This document shows positions 52,430-60,885 of a stretch of 64,000 nt of DNA, in pieces; within the stretch, counting starts at the first letter, position 1, and every line of letters begins with the position of its first letter. This DNA comes from Zhihengliuella flava. Its GTDB lineage: Bacteria > Actinomycetota > Actinomycetes > Actinomycetales > Micrococcaceae. The translations under genes were made by a program, and so were the position numbers. The DNA lies in assembly GCF_015751895.1 (NCBI RefSeq), contig NZ_JADOTZ010000001.1:1426001-1490000 (forward strand), written 5' to 3'. The notes beneath the pieces are model-generated. The model was not told the DNA's origin, made no database searches, and worked only from the letters and a program-made list of their open reading frames with translations.

Positions 52430-53569
52430 TCACGAAAGGGGCGCCGAGGCCGCGGGCGCGGCACGCAGCAGGTGGCGGCGGGCCCAGTCCAGCTCGGCGG
52501 CAATGCCATCGATCAGCCCGACGCCGGCGTCGGGCAAGACGCTCCACGTGTAGGTCTCCACGTCGAGGTGGACCTCGGGTCCGTAGGGCAGGCGGGCCAC
52601 CTCGGCGACGGTTTGCCGGAGGTCCTCGACGGTGGTGTCCAGAGGCACGGCCGGCCGGTGGTGGAGCGGAATATGGAAGTGCACCCGCCACGGCCCCTGC
52701 CCGGGGAGCTCGGCAAGGGCGGCATCGAGATCATCGGCCGACCGCACGCCGTCGGCAGATAATTCACGCACTTGGTGCAGATAGCGCGGCTCCACGAAGC
52801 CGGCCAGCGCGCTGCGCGCTGCCGGCACGGACGGATCGTCCACGTGCAGCGCCGCGGACGCCTGAACCTTCACCACCCGCAGCCCGGCCGCATCAATCTC
52901 CGCGATCGCTGCGGCCGGATCGGCAAAGGACACCGCGAGGTGGCAGGCATCCACGCACACGCCCACGTAGTTCGGATCGATCCCCCGGCTCAGCCGGTCC
53001 CCGAGCCAGCCGGCCACGTCGGAGATCGTGTCCAACACGCAGCCCGGCTCGGGCTCGACGGCGACGCGGATCGTCCGTCCGGTGCTCTGCCGCAACTGCT
53101 CCAACCGTGTGCTGAGCTCCGCGAACGCCGCCGTGGCGACGTCGTCGTCCTGCTCGGTCCACGGGTGCCGCCACGCCAACGGCAGGGTCGAGATGGAGCC
53201 GTCCGCCCCGGCGGGTAACAAGTCCGCGAGGATCGCGGCACAATCGAGGGTGTAGTCGAGCCGTGCCCGGTCCGCCCACGTCGGCCGGTAGACGGCGTGC
53301 TTGACGACGTCGTCGTGAAATCCCCCGTATGGAAAGGCGTTGAGCGTGTGCAGCACGAGGCCCTCGGCCTCCAGCACCGCGCGCAGCGCCGCGCGGTCGT
53401 CCGCGCTGGCCGCCAAGTGGCGGGCCAAGCCGGCGGGAAGCCACAGCCCCACGCCCAGCGCCTCGAGCCCGGCGGCGCGCCGGATCGAGCCGGCGTAGTC
53501 GCGCATCTGGCGGATGACACCCTCGAGGTCCTCGGCGGGGTGAACGTTGGTGCAATAGGAGAGCAGCAT
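52430..53569 (-). CDS. eboE: EboE-type TIM-barrel protein (metabolite traffic protein)
   Basis: 379 residues from ATG 53569, which shares one base with the stop of the TatD-like gene (TGATG). The N-terminus LLSYCTNVHPAEDLEGV is the hallmark of EboE. Further features are LHTLNAFPYGGFHDDVVKHAVY, VAVEPEPGC, VCVDACHLAVSF and VHFHIPLHH. It is a xylose-isomerase-like barrel of unknown substrate, tied to the ebo cluster. The barrel has plausible metal ligands (Glu, Asp, His), so an enzymatic role is likely. Confidence 0.87.
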   Translation of the reverse strand: MLLSYCTNVHPAEDLEGVIRQMRDYAGSIRRAAGLEALGVGLWLPAGLARHLAASADDRAALRAVLEAEGLVLHTLNAFPYGGFHDDVVKHAVYRPTWADRARLDYTLDCAAILADLLPAGADGSISTLPLAWRHPWTEQDDDVATAAFAELSTRLEQLRQSTGRTIRVAVEPEPGCVLDTISDVAGWLGDRLSRGIDPNYVGVCVDACHLAVSFADPAAAIAEIDAAGLRVVKVQASAALHVDDPSVPAARSALAGFVEPRYLHQVRELSADGVRSADDLDAALAELPGQGPWRVHFHIPLHHRPAVPLDTTVEDLRQTVAEVARLPYGPEVHLDVETYTWSVLPDAGVGLIDGIAAELDWARRHLLRAAPAASAPLS

Positions 53570-54447
53570 CAGACGCGCGCCCCGCGCAGGACGGAATTGC
53601 CCTCGAACCCGGCGGACGGATCCGGGAACCCCGATTCGTCGAAGCCCGCCACGGGCTCGAGGATCAGCTGCCCGCTCTGGCCATAAAAGTTCACGGGATT
53701 CTGCCAGAGCACGTGGTCCACGTCCTCGGCGGAGAACCCGGCCTCCAGCATCGCTTCCGCGGTGCGGCGCGTCTTCAGGGGGTCGGAGCGCCCCCAGTCC
53801 GCCGCCGAGTTCACCAGGACGCGCTCCGTGCCGTATCGCTGGAGCAAGGCGACCATCCGGGACTCGTCCATTTTGGTGTCCGGGTAGATGGAGAACCCCA
53901 TCCACGCGCCGGCGTCCTTGACCAGCTCAATATTGGTCTCGTTGAGGTGATCAACCAAGACGGCCTCCGGAGCAATTCCGGATTCGCGCACCACGTCGAG
54001 GGTGCGGCGGGTGCCGGCCAACTTTTCCCGGTGCGGGGTGTGGACCAACGCCGGCAGGGCGTACTCGCGGGCCAACTGTAGCTGCCGCGCGAACGCGTCA
54101 TCCTCGGCCGGGGTCATCGAGTCATAGCCGATTTCCCCGACGGCTACGACGCCTTCCTTCACGAGGTACCGCGGCAGCTCCTCAAGGACCGGAACGCAGC
54201 GCGGATCGTTTGCTTCCTTCGGGTTTAAAGCGATCGTGGCGTGATGGCGGATGCCAAATTGGGCGGCCCGGAAACGCTCCCACCCGAGGAGGGAGTCAAA
54301 GTAGTCCAGGAACGACTCGACGCTGGTGCGGGGCTGACCCAGCCAGAACGCCGGCTCGACGAGGGCGCGCACGCCGGCGGCATACATCGCCTCGTAGTCA
54401 TTGGTGGTGCGGCTGGTCATGTGAATGTGGGGGTCGAAAATGCGCAT
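53569..54447 (-). CDS. eboB: TatD-family metal-dependent hydrolase (EboB-type)
   Basis: 292 residues. The amidohydrolase-type metal site is visible as PHIHM at residues 6-10, VGEIGYDSM, ALVHTPHRE, LVDHLNE and NSAADWGRSDP. It resembles the TatD-like hydrolases found in ebo clusters rather than the DNase TatD itself. It lies ten bases downstream of the isomerase-EboA fusion gene and overlaps eboE. The natural substrate is unknown; hydrolysis of a cyclitol or sugar derivative is inference. Confidence 0.87.
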   Translation of the reverse strand: MRIFDPHIHMTSRTTNDYEAMYAAGVRALVEPAFWLGQPRTSVESFLDYFDSLLGWERFRAAQFGIRHHATIALNPKEANDPRCVPVLEELPRYLVKEGVVAVGEIGYDSMTPAEDDAFARQLQLAREYALPALVHTPHREKLAGTRRTLDVVRESGIAPEAVLVDHLNETNIELVKDAGAWMGFSIYPDTKMDESRMVALLQRYGTERVLVNSAADWGRSDPLKTRRTAEAMLEAGFSAEDVDHVLWQNPVNFYGQSGQLILEPVAGFDESGFPDPSAGFEGNSVLRGARV

Positions 54448-54457
54448 GGAGTCCTTC

Positions 54458-55963
54458 TTAGATGTGGCTGGTGTGGCTAGATTCGAGCGTGAGGAGCGCC
54501 AGATCCGCGGGGACCGGACGGGAGGCGGCGCGCCGCTCGGCGGCGAAGTCGGCGGCCATCCGCGCCAATTCCGGATCGCGGCGGTGCTCCAGGTCCGTCA
54601 CGGCGTCAAGGCTCACGCCCATGAAGACGAGCTTCAGGACGGCGTGACGCCACGCGTGCTGGTCCAGATGAGCCGCCGCAAACGGGCCCACCGCGGCGGC
54701 CACCAGCGAGGTTTCGTTGGTGCGCAGCGCGTCGGCCGTGGCCTCAAGCCCCACGCGGACGACGGCGTCGTTCAGAACCGCGGCCTCCCGCGCCATGGCG
54801 CCCAGGCCGCGCAGCACGCCCCGCCGCTCGGCGGAATCGCCTCGGCGGTAGAGGTCGGCCACCGCCTCGGCGAGCGCGGGGGCAGGAAGCGCGGCTTCCG
54901 TGCCGGGGCCCGCGAGTTGTGCGATGAGCTGGCCGCGAGCGACGTCGGCCGCCGTCCCCCACACAATGCCCGTCGGATCGGCCGCAGGATTCACCGGCGC
55001 TCGGCCCACGTGGCGGCCCGCCATCGCGAAGACGACGGGCAGGCGGGACGGATCGGCGAGCACCGCCGTCGTGGACTCCTGCACCCAGTCCGCCTGCCGG
55101 CGCTGCGCCTGCGCCTGCGCCCAGGCCTCACGCAGCGCGGCCATGCTGCGCTGAACGAGGCCCGGGCCGTCGTGCGAGTGGCGGGGCAGTTCCACGGCCG
55201 CTACGCCCCGATAGTCCAACTCGGCGAGCGTGGACAGGGCCTCGACCAGATCCACCGCACCGTCGCCGAAGGGTAGGTGCTCGTGAGTGTGCGGTGGCAT
55301 GTCGTCGAGCTGGACGTTGGTCAGCAGGTCGCCCGCCTGTAGCAGCGCCCCGCGCACCCCCTCGGGCTCCACGACGACGCAATGCCCAATGTCCACGGTG
55401 ACGCCCAGCGCTGACGGTGCACCAAGCGCGCGGTGCAGGTCCAGCGCGTCGGCCACCGTCTCCACGAGCATCCCCGGCTCCGGCTCGATCGAGAGCTTGA
55501 CCCCCTGCGCCTCGGCATACTCCAGAAGCTCGCGGACCCGAGCGGTCAGCCGTTCCCAGCCAGTCTCCGGCGTGGCCTCCGGCGGAAGAACCCCGGAGAA
55601 GAAGGACACGCACTCGGCATCGAGGGCGGCGCTGACGTCCACCGCGCGGCGCAGGAAATCCAGCCGCGGCACTGCCTCCGGGTCCACGAGGGCCGGGGCG
55701 TGCTTGCGCCGCGGGTCCAGCAGGAATCGGGTGCCCGTCTCGATGACGACGCGCATGCCATGCCCCTGCAGGTGGGACCTTAGCTGGGCGATCTGGGTTA
55801 GCGCGTCGGGCGCCAACGGGTCGAGGTGCGGATGGCCAAGGGTCAGTGCCACCGCGTCGTACCCTTGCTCGGCCATCAGTTCTAAGGCCACCGGGAGCGG
55901 GTGATCGGTCAACCCATTGGTTCCGTACCCCAGCGCGAAGGGCAGCGGGGAGCTCGTGGTCAT
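54458..55963 (-). CDS. eboA: Fusion: sugar isomerase TIM barrel plus EboA domain
   Basis: 501 residues from ATG 55963, which overlaps the UbiA-type stop (ATGA). Residues about 1-275 are a xylose-isomerase-like barrel: FALGYGTNGLTDHPL, LSIEPEPGM, VTVDIGHCVVV, NVQLDDMPPHTHEHLPFGDG and AVELPRHSHDGP. After an Ala/Gln-rich linker the C-terminal 200 residues are helical and EboA-like (GVLRGLGAMAREAAVLNDAVV, HLDQHAWRHAVLKLVFMG). In cyanobacterial clusters EboA is a separate small protein, so the fusion suggests that the two parts work together. Domain assignment is good and function unknown. Confidence 0.83.
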   Translation of the reverse strand: MTTSSPLPFALGYGTNGLTDHPLPVALELMAEQGYDAVALTLGHPHLDPLAPDALTQIAQLRSHLQGHGMRVVIETGTRFLLDPRRKHAPALVDPEAVPRLDFLRRAVDVSAALDAECVSFFSGVLPPEATPETGWERLTARVRELLEYAEAQGVKLSIEPEPGMLVETVADALDLHRALGAPSALGVTVDIGHCVVVEPEGVRGALLQAGDLLTNVQLDDMPPHTHEHLPFGDGAVDLVEALSTLAELDYRGVAAVELPRHSHDGPGLVQRSMAALREAWAQAQAQRRQADWVQESTTAVLADPSRLPVVFAMAGRHVGRAPVNPAADPTGIVWGTAADVARGQLIAQLAGPGTEAALPAPALAEAVADLYRRGDSAERRGVLRGLGAMAREAAVLNDAVVRVGLEATADALRTNETSLVAAAVGPFAAAHLDQHAWRHAVLKLVFMGVSLDAVTDLEHRRDPELARMAADFAAERRAASRPVPADLALLTLESSHTSHI

Positions 55964-56856
55964 GATTCGCTCACCTTTCGTCCGGAGGTGCGGGTGCGCA
56001 GGAGCCGTCCGGCCACGTCGACGGCGCCGATCACCGCCGCCGCGTGCCAGCTGCCGTGGCGCAGGGCGAGCGCGGCTTGCAGCGGGAGCATCGATCGGAT
56101 GCCGTTTTTGGTGGCCTCGAGCGCGTTGGCCGCCGTGGGGCGCTCGGCGGCGCGCCACTGCGGTCTCCCGCACCGCGCGGCATAGACGGCTGCGGCTGCC
56201 ACAACGGGCAGGACCCTGCCGGGGTTGGCCGGCCCCGCCGCGTGCAGCGCGCCGGAGACCACCGCCGTCGTCACCGCCGCCGTGGTGGCGACGGCGGCCG
56301 ACGCCGTGCCGCGCTCCGTACCGTTCACCTCGCCGCGGGAGAGGGCCGTGACGGCCACCGTGTGGCTGCCCATGACGACGGCGGCCGGCAGGGCGGCCCG
56401 GGCCCGCTCCGCCCCCGCGCCCATCAAGACGTCGAGCCCGCGGCAGACACCCATGGCGGCAGCGCCCGTCACGGCGTTGCGCTTGGCCACTAGGTCATAG
56501 GTCCAGATGGACGCCGCGAGCGGTAGTGCGACCGCCCCCGAGCCGCGCCCTCCGCCAGCGAGGCTGAGCGCGAGTCCCAGCCCAGTCAGTCCCGCGGCGG
56601 TACCGAGGGCAGCACGCGAGGTGATGCGGCCGGAGGGGATCGGGCGCTCGGGCCGCTCCACGGCGTCGAGCTCGCGGTCCGCGTAGTCGTTGAGCGCCAT
56701 GCCCGCGGCGTAGAGGCACGCGCTGGCGACCGGTAGGGCGAGACGCCGGCCCCACAGTGGCTGACCGGCGGCGGCTCCCCCGGCGAGCGTGTCACCGAGC
56801 ACGGTGAGCACGGCAGGGGCCCGGACCAGCTCGAGGTAGTCGTGCGCGCGGATCAC
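55960..56856 (-). CDS. eboC: UbiA-type prenyltransferase of the SCO3242 family (EboC)
   Basis: 298 residues from the GTG overlapping the preceding stop (GTGA; a second GTG three bases earlier is equally possible). About eight membrane segments are present. The prenyl-diphosphate motif is NDYADRELDAVERPERPIPSG-like (NDxxDxxxD) and the second motif is in CRGLDVLMGAG. It should transfer a polyprenyl group to a small polar acceptor at the membrane. A polyprenyl synthase at 46033 could supply the donor. The acceptor might be the product of the adjacent inositol-phosphate synthase homologue; this is inference. Confidence 0.85.
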   Translation of the reverse strand: MIRAHDYLELVRAPAVLTVLGDTLAGGAAAGQPLWGRRLALPVASACLYAAGMALNDYADRELDAVERPERPIPSGRITSRAALGTAAGLTGLGLALSLAGGGRGSGAVALPLAASIWTYDLVAKRNAVTGAAAMGVCRGLDVLMGAGAERARAALPAAVVMGSHTVAVTALSRGEVNGTERGTASAAVATTAAVTTAVVSGALHAAGPANPGRVLPVVAAAAVYAARCGRPQWRAAERPTAANALEATKNGIRSMLPLQAALALRHGSWHAAAVIGAVDVAGRLLRTRTSGRKVSES

Positions 56857-58118
56857 CACGTGGCCACGCGATCCTGAGCGCCGGCGGCGGTCACCCGCTC
56901 CCCCGTGGCGTGCGCCCACGCGGCCAGTTGCTGGCTCTGCTCCGCAAAGGCGAACTCATCACTGCCCCACGGATCCTTGAAGAAGAATCCCAGCTCGCCA
57001 ATCGGCCCGGAGGCACCGGCAGCGTCGGCCAGCGCCATGAGGCGGGCGAGGTCCAAGATCATCGGGGCGGCCAGCATCGAATCGAAGGCACTCCACGTGG
57101 TTTGCAGCGTCAGGCGGGAACCGAGGAAGCCCTCCACGTTGATGTGGTCCCACGCGACTTTGGTTTCACCGAGGTCGGGCACGTTGTCGATGTGCAGTGG
57201 CGTTGCGGCGCCGCTGGCGAGGGATTCGAGGCCGCGGTTTTTGGAGAGCAGCTTGCCGGAGACCGCGTCCGGATCGGACAGGGTGGCCCCGTCCCCGCCG
57301 CCGAGCAGGTTGGCGCCGGCCCACGACAGCACGCGCAGCCCGCGCGCGGCGAGCCCGGGCGCGATCACCGAGCGCAGCCACGTCTGTCCCGTCTTGCCGT
57401 CTTGGCCTGCCGTGGGGATCCCCCGCTGCCGGGCGAGTTCGCGCAACGCCGGGATGGTGAGTGCGGGCGAGGGCGTGAAGCAGACATAGGGTGCCCCCGC
57501 GAGAATCGCGGCGTAGGCTCCCAGCGAGCTGGGCGGCAAAGTCGCCTGGGCGGGGTCCTCGAGCGCCGCGAGCAGCAGCTCAGGGTCATCGAATTCTGGC
57601 CGGGGGGCCACGGGAGCCTCGGTGGAGGAAACGTCCATGACCACTACGCGGTCCAGACGATGCTCCCGCGTGAAGTCCTCAATGTCGCGAGCCAAGCGGC
57701 GGGCCACGGCGGCCTGCGAGGAGCCGCCGGACTCCGGGTGGTAGCCGGGCCGTACCCGCGCGTCCGCCTCGTCGAGATCACCGCGCACCGCTTCCATCAG
57801 ATGCAACGGCAGCATGCCGGCTCCCACCAGATACTCCGCGCGCTTGGCGAGAGAGACGTCGCTAATGTCATGACCGCCGATGACCAGCTCGGAGAATTCC
57901 GGCAGCGGAACGGCGTCGAACACCCTCTGATCGGTCACGCAGCCCGTGGCCGGGGCGAATCCGCCGGAGATCGCGGCCAGCCCCGTGGCCGCGGTCGTGG
58001 CCACCGATCCGCGCGCGCCGATGAGCCATAGCCCGACGCGGCCCACGCGCGTCGGCTTCTCGGCGCTGGCGTCGGCCCCCGGCGCATTCTCGGTACTCCG
58101 GCCTGCTGATGTGACCAC
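56853..58118 (-). CDS. Myo-inositol-1-phosphate synthase family protein, first gene of the ebo-type operon
   Basis: 421 residues from GTG 58118 (AAAGGA seven bases upstream). The family features are an NAD-binding GLWLIGARGSVATTAATG near residue 28, VMDVSSTEAP, GQDGKTGQTWLRSVIAP with the catalytic lysine region, and SKNRGLESLASGAATPLHIDNVPDLGETK-type segments. The canonical reaction cyclises glucose 6-phosphate to inositol phosphate. It is more divergent than housekeeping Ino1, so the substrate may differ. It sits where many ebo operons encode EboD, a sugar-phosphate cyclase of the dehydroquinate-synthase fold. Confidence 0.85.
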   Translation of the reverse strand: MVTSAGRSTENAPGADASAEKPTRVGRVGLWLIGARGSVATTAATGLAAISGGFAPATGCVTDQRVFDAVPLPEFSELVIGGHDISDVSLAKRAEYLVGAGMLPLHLMEAVRGDLDEADARVRPGYHPESGGSSQAAVARRLARDIEDFTREHRLDRVVVMDVSSTEAPVAPRPEFDDPELLLAALEDPAQATLPPSSLGAYAAILAGAPYVCFTPSPALTIPALRELARQRGIPTAGQDGKTGQTWLRSVIAPGLAARGLRVLSWAGANLLGGGDGATLSDPDAVSGKLLSKNRGLESLASGAATPLHIDNVPDLGETKVAWDHINVEGFLGSRLTLQTTWSAFDSMLAAPMILDLARLMALADAAGASGPIGELGFFFKDPWGSDEFAFAEQSQQLAAWAHATGERVTAAGAQDRVATW

Positions 58119-58426
58119 GTCATTGTCCTTTCACCTGCGGTAGTCCGTACGCCTCGGCTGTGAGGCGGTGCGCTCGCGGCGCTGGCCTGCGCACCGCGCA
58201 CCAGCGTCAATGAGACGTTGATCACAGAACGTAGCACGGCTAATGACGACTAACAACGAATGTTGGACACCTTTCGATGTATCAGTGCCGTCTCCGATCA
58301 GCCTTCGGTCGAATGGTGAATGGTGAAAATTCCTTGCCTTCATCCGGGCGTCTGCCAGCTGGCCCTAGGGGAAAGACGGCGGCACATCACGGAGCATTTC
58401 GTCGATACATATGCTGTAATGAGTCG
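58119..58426. other. Divergent promoter region between the ebo-type operon and a ROK regulator
   Basis: 308 bases without a convincing gene. A frame from 58277 continues into the ROK gene, but the segment before 58427 does not match the family and I treat it as non-coding. ATGTATC (58277-58283) and GATACAT (58404-58410) form a spaced inverted repeat inside similar TTTCG contexts and are candidate regulator sites. No hairpin terminator or clear CRP site was seen. Confidence 0.5.
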
Positions 58427-59635
58427 ATGAATGACATAAGCACCTTCGGCGGGCTGGGCAGCTCCGGCGCCAGCGAACTCTTTCAGATCCTCCGCGACGG
58501 CCGCCCCCGCACTCGCACCGAGCTCGCGGAGCAGATGGGCTTGGCCCGCTCCACGGTGACGCTCCGGATTGAGGCCCTGATGGAACTCGGCCTCGTGGGC
58601 TTCGTGGAGGAAACGGCCGCCACCGGCGGGCGCCCCTCCTCGCGCATCGCCCTGCGGGCTGGCAGCAAGGTGGTCCTCGGGGTGGACATCGGCGCCTCCC
58701 ACCTACGCGTGGCCGTGACCGATCTCGCGGGGCACCGGCTGCAGGAGAGCACGCGCTCCATCGAGGTCTCCCAGGGCCCCGAGGCCGTGCTTGAGGCCGT
58801 CGTCGAGCTCTCCACCGCCCTCCTCGATGAATCCGGCCGCCACCGTGAGGACCTGCTAGCCATCGGCATCGGCGTCCCCGGGCCGGTGGAGCACCGCACC
58901 GGCCGGCCCATCAACCCGCCGATCATGCCGGGGTGGAACGGATTCGACGTTCCTGGCTACCTGCAGGATCACTTCCACGCCCCAGTCCTCGTCGATAACG
59001 ACGTCAACATCATGGCCCTCGGCGAGCGGAATGCCGCATGGTCCGACGTCGATGACCTCCTGTTCGTCAAGGTGGCCACCGGCATTGGCTCCGGCATCGT
59101 CTCCAGCGGAATGTTGCAGCGGGGCGCCGACGGCGTCGCGGGGGACATCGGCCATATTCGCGTCCTCAGCGGCGATGGCGTTCCCTGCCACTGCGGCAAT
59201 CGCGACTGCCTCGAGGCCGTCGCCTCCGGGCCGGCCGTCGCCACCAAGCTGCGGGAGCTGGGGCTTGAGGCGCGAACAAGCGAGGACGTCGTTCGGCTCG
59301 TTCAGGCCGGCAATACGGACGCGATTCACGCCGTGCGCCAGGCGGGCCGGGACGTCGGCGAGGTGCTCTCCGCCTGCATCAGCCTGATGAACCCGTCCGT
59401 CATTGTGGTGGGCGGGTCCATGACCATGACCGGCGAGCACTTCATTGCCGGCATCCGGGAGGTCGTGTACTCCCGAACCATCCCGCTGGCCACCCAGCAC
59501 CTCCGCATTGTGCAGTCCGGCTCGGGGCTGGACGCCGGCGTGCTGGGCGCGAGTATGCTCGCGATCCACCATGCCATGTCCCCGGAGCGCATCGACGCTA
59601 TGGTGAGCGCCCTGCCCTCCGGCTCCAAGGCATAG
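58427..59635 (+). CDS. ROK-family transcriptional regulator, divergent from the ebo-type operon
   Basis: 402 residues from ATG 58427; no strong ribosome-binding site is visible. The winged helix (LFQILRDGRPRTRTELAEQMGLARST) is followed by a ROK domain with VLGVDIGASHLRVAV, the zinc motif CHCGNRDCLE and SVIVVGGSMTMTGE. The glycine-rich VDIGASH nucleotide-like segment suggests that it may still bind a sugar, as ROK repressors do. Its position suggests control of the operon at 50968-58118 and of the exported TIM-barrel gene downstream. Confidence 0.9.
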   Translation: MNDISTFGGLGSSGASELFQILRDGRPRTRTELAEQMGLARSTVTLRIEALMELGLVGFVEETAATGGRPSSRIALRAGSKVVLGVDIGASHLRVAVTDLAGHRLQESTRSIEVSQGPEAVLEAVVELSTALLDESGRHREDLLAIGIGVPGPVEHRTGRPINPPIMPGWNGFDVPGYLQDHFHAPVLVDNDVNIMALGERNAAWSDVDDLLFVKVATGIGSGIVSSGMLQRGADGVAGDIGHIRVLSGDGVPCHCGNRDCLEAVASGPAVATKLRELGLEARTSEDVVRLVQAGNTDAIHAVRQAGRDVGEVLSACISLMNPSVIVVGGSMTMTGEHFIAGIREVVYSRTIPLATQHLRIVQSGSGLDAGVLGASMLAIHHAMSPERIDAMVSALPSGSKA

Positions 59636-59666
59636 AGTCGGCGGCCTTCTGGCGAAATGTGCCCGA

Positions 59667-59690
59667 GTTTTGCTTGACAGGCAACAAAAC
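59667..59690. promoter_or_regulatory. Operator-like inverted repeat overlapping a -35 box
   Basis: GTTTTG and CAAAAC bracket TTG...CAA, giving an interrupted inverted repeat. TTGACA (59674-59679) inside it is a perfect -35 hexamer. Binding here would block the promoter of the exported TIM-barrel gene; the upstream ROK protein is the nearest candidate. The CAACAAAA core is shared with the AT-rich repeat near 50933-50943. Confidence 0.4.
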
Positions 59691-59701
59691 CGAGGATTAG
59701 C

Positions 59702-59715
59702 GTGATTCACGTCAC
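59702..59715. promoter_or_regulatory. CRP/GlxR-type site before the Tat-exported TIM-barrel gene
   Basis: GTGA-TTCACG-TCAC matches the CRP/GlxR core exactly. It lies 67 bases before the ATG and just downstream of the TTGACA box, close to where the -10 box or the start of transcription would be. That placement suggests repression, or activation from another promoter. Confidence 0.55.
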
Positions 59716-59782
59716 ATGAACAGACGTTGCTCCGGCGATCGCGCCGGGCCGACGTGTCGCTCTTGCCAGGAAGGCAATCACT

Positions 59783-60715
59783 ATGTGTTTCGGATTCAAC
59801 GCCCCCGCCGCCCTCAATCGCTCGCTGGAAGAAAAGGGGGTTGGCCGCCGCAACTTCCTGCGCGGAGCTGCCGCCGTAGGTGCCGGCATCGGCCTCGCGG
59901 GCCTCGGCGGGACGGCCGCCCTGGCCTCGCCGGCCGGCCGCCGCCCCGTGCCCCCAGGGCTGATCAGCATCCAGCTGTACACCTTGCGTTCGATCATGCA
60001 GGGCGACGGCGTCGACGCCACGCTGGCCTCGCTGGCGGACTACGGCTACACCAAGGTGGAGCTGGCGGGTCTCTACGGCCGCACGGCGGAGCAGATGCGC
60101 GCCACCCTGGACTCGCTGGGCATCACGCCGTCGTCGAGCCACGACGGCATCAGCGGTTCCGCTGCCGCGCTGGAGACCAAGCTGGCCAACGCCGTAACCC
60201 TCGGCCAGACGCACATCAACGTCCCCTACCTGAACTCCAGCAACGGCGACGACTGGCGCCGCTGGGCTGACCAGATGAACGAAGAGGCCGCGGCCGCCAA
60301 CGCGGTGGGCCTCAAGTACGGTTACCACAACCATGCGCACGAGTTCACCACCGATCTCGGCGGCGGGCTGAGCCCATGGGACATCTTCGTGGAGCGCTTG
60401 GACCCGAAGCTCGTGCACTTTGAGATCGACCTCTACTGGGCCGTGACCGGCGGCGTCGGCGTCGGCGCCGCGGACCCCGTGCAGTTCGCCATCGAGACCA
60501 TTCAGCAGGCCCCGCAGAAGACCTTGCAGTATCACGTCAAGGATCGGGACGCCTCCGGCGATTTCGCCGATCTGGGCACCGGGCAGATCGACTTCGCGCG
60601 CATCTTCAACGCGCACCGGGTCAAGGAGTTCATCGTGGAGAACGACCGCCCGGATGTCACCCCGCTACAGACCGCCGAGGTGGGCTACAACTACCTGCGC
60701 TCCCTGCGCTTCTAG
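59783..60715 (+). CDS. Tat-exported sugar isomerase-like TIM-barrel protein
   Basis: 310 residues. AGGAAGG precedes the ATG. A twin-arginine signal (GRRNFLRGAAAVGAG, cleavage near ALASPAG) indicates export in a folded, probably metal-loaded state. The barrel follows: ISIQLYTLRSIM, YGYTKVELAGLYG, YGYHNHAHEF, FEIDLYWAVTGG and YHVKDRDASG, with Glu/Asp/His metal ligands. Extracellular members of this family have been linked to breakdown of oxidised sugars. The secreted sugar dehydrogenase at 48582 could supply such a substrate; that pairing is inference. Confidence 0.88.
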   Translation: MCFGFNAPAALNRSLEEKGVGRRNFLRGAAAVGAGIGLAGLGGTAALASPAGRRPVPPGLISIQLYTLRSIMQGDGVDATLASLADYGYTKVELAGLYGRTAEQMRATLDSLGITPSSSHDGISGSAAALETKLANAVTLGQTHINVPYLNSSNGDDWRRWADQMNEEAAAANAVGLKYGYHNHAHEFTTDLGGGLSPWDIFVERLDPKLVHFEIDLYWAVTGGVGVGAADPVQFAIETIQQAPQKTLQYHVKDRDASGDFADLGTGQIDFARIFNAHRVKEFIVENDRPDVTPLQTAEVGYNYLRSLRF

Positions 60716-60758
60716 GGTCGCGGACCACCGGCACTGCGCGCCGCCACGGCTCGCTGAG

Positions 60759-60785
60759 GGCGCCCCTCCCACGCGGAGGGGCGCC
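60759..60785. terminator. Strong terminator between convergent genes
   Basis: GGCGCCCCTCC (60759-60769) and GGAGGGGCGCC (60775-60785) form a perfect eleven-base-pair stem with a five-base loop, followed by TTGTG. It lies 43 bases after the TIM-barrel stop. Confidence 0.75.
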
Positions 60786-60885
60786 TTGTGCGTGCTGCCG
60801 GACCTCCCGCTCCGGCTCGATGCGCACACGCTCTCCATTTCGCCGCCCGAGACAACAAAAGGGGTCGTTCGGCCCTAAGGTGGGC

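Noticed and set aside
58856-60616. Antisense frame of 586 codons opposite the second ROK gene and the Tat-exported protein
   Set aside because: It spans two certain genes and the promoter between them, and reads as low-complexity sequence.
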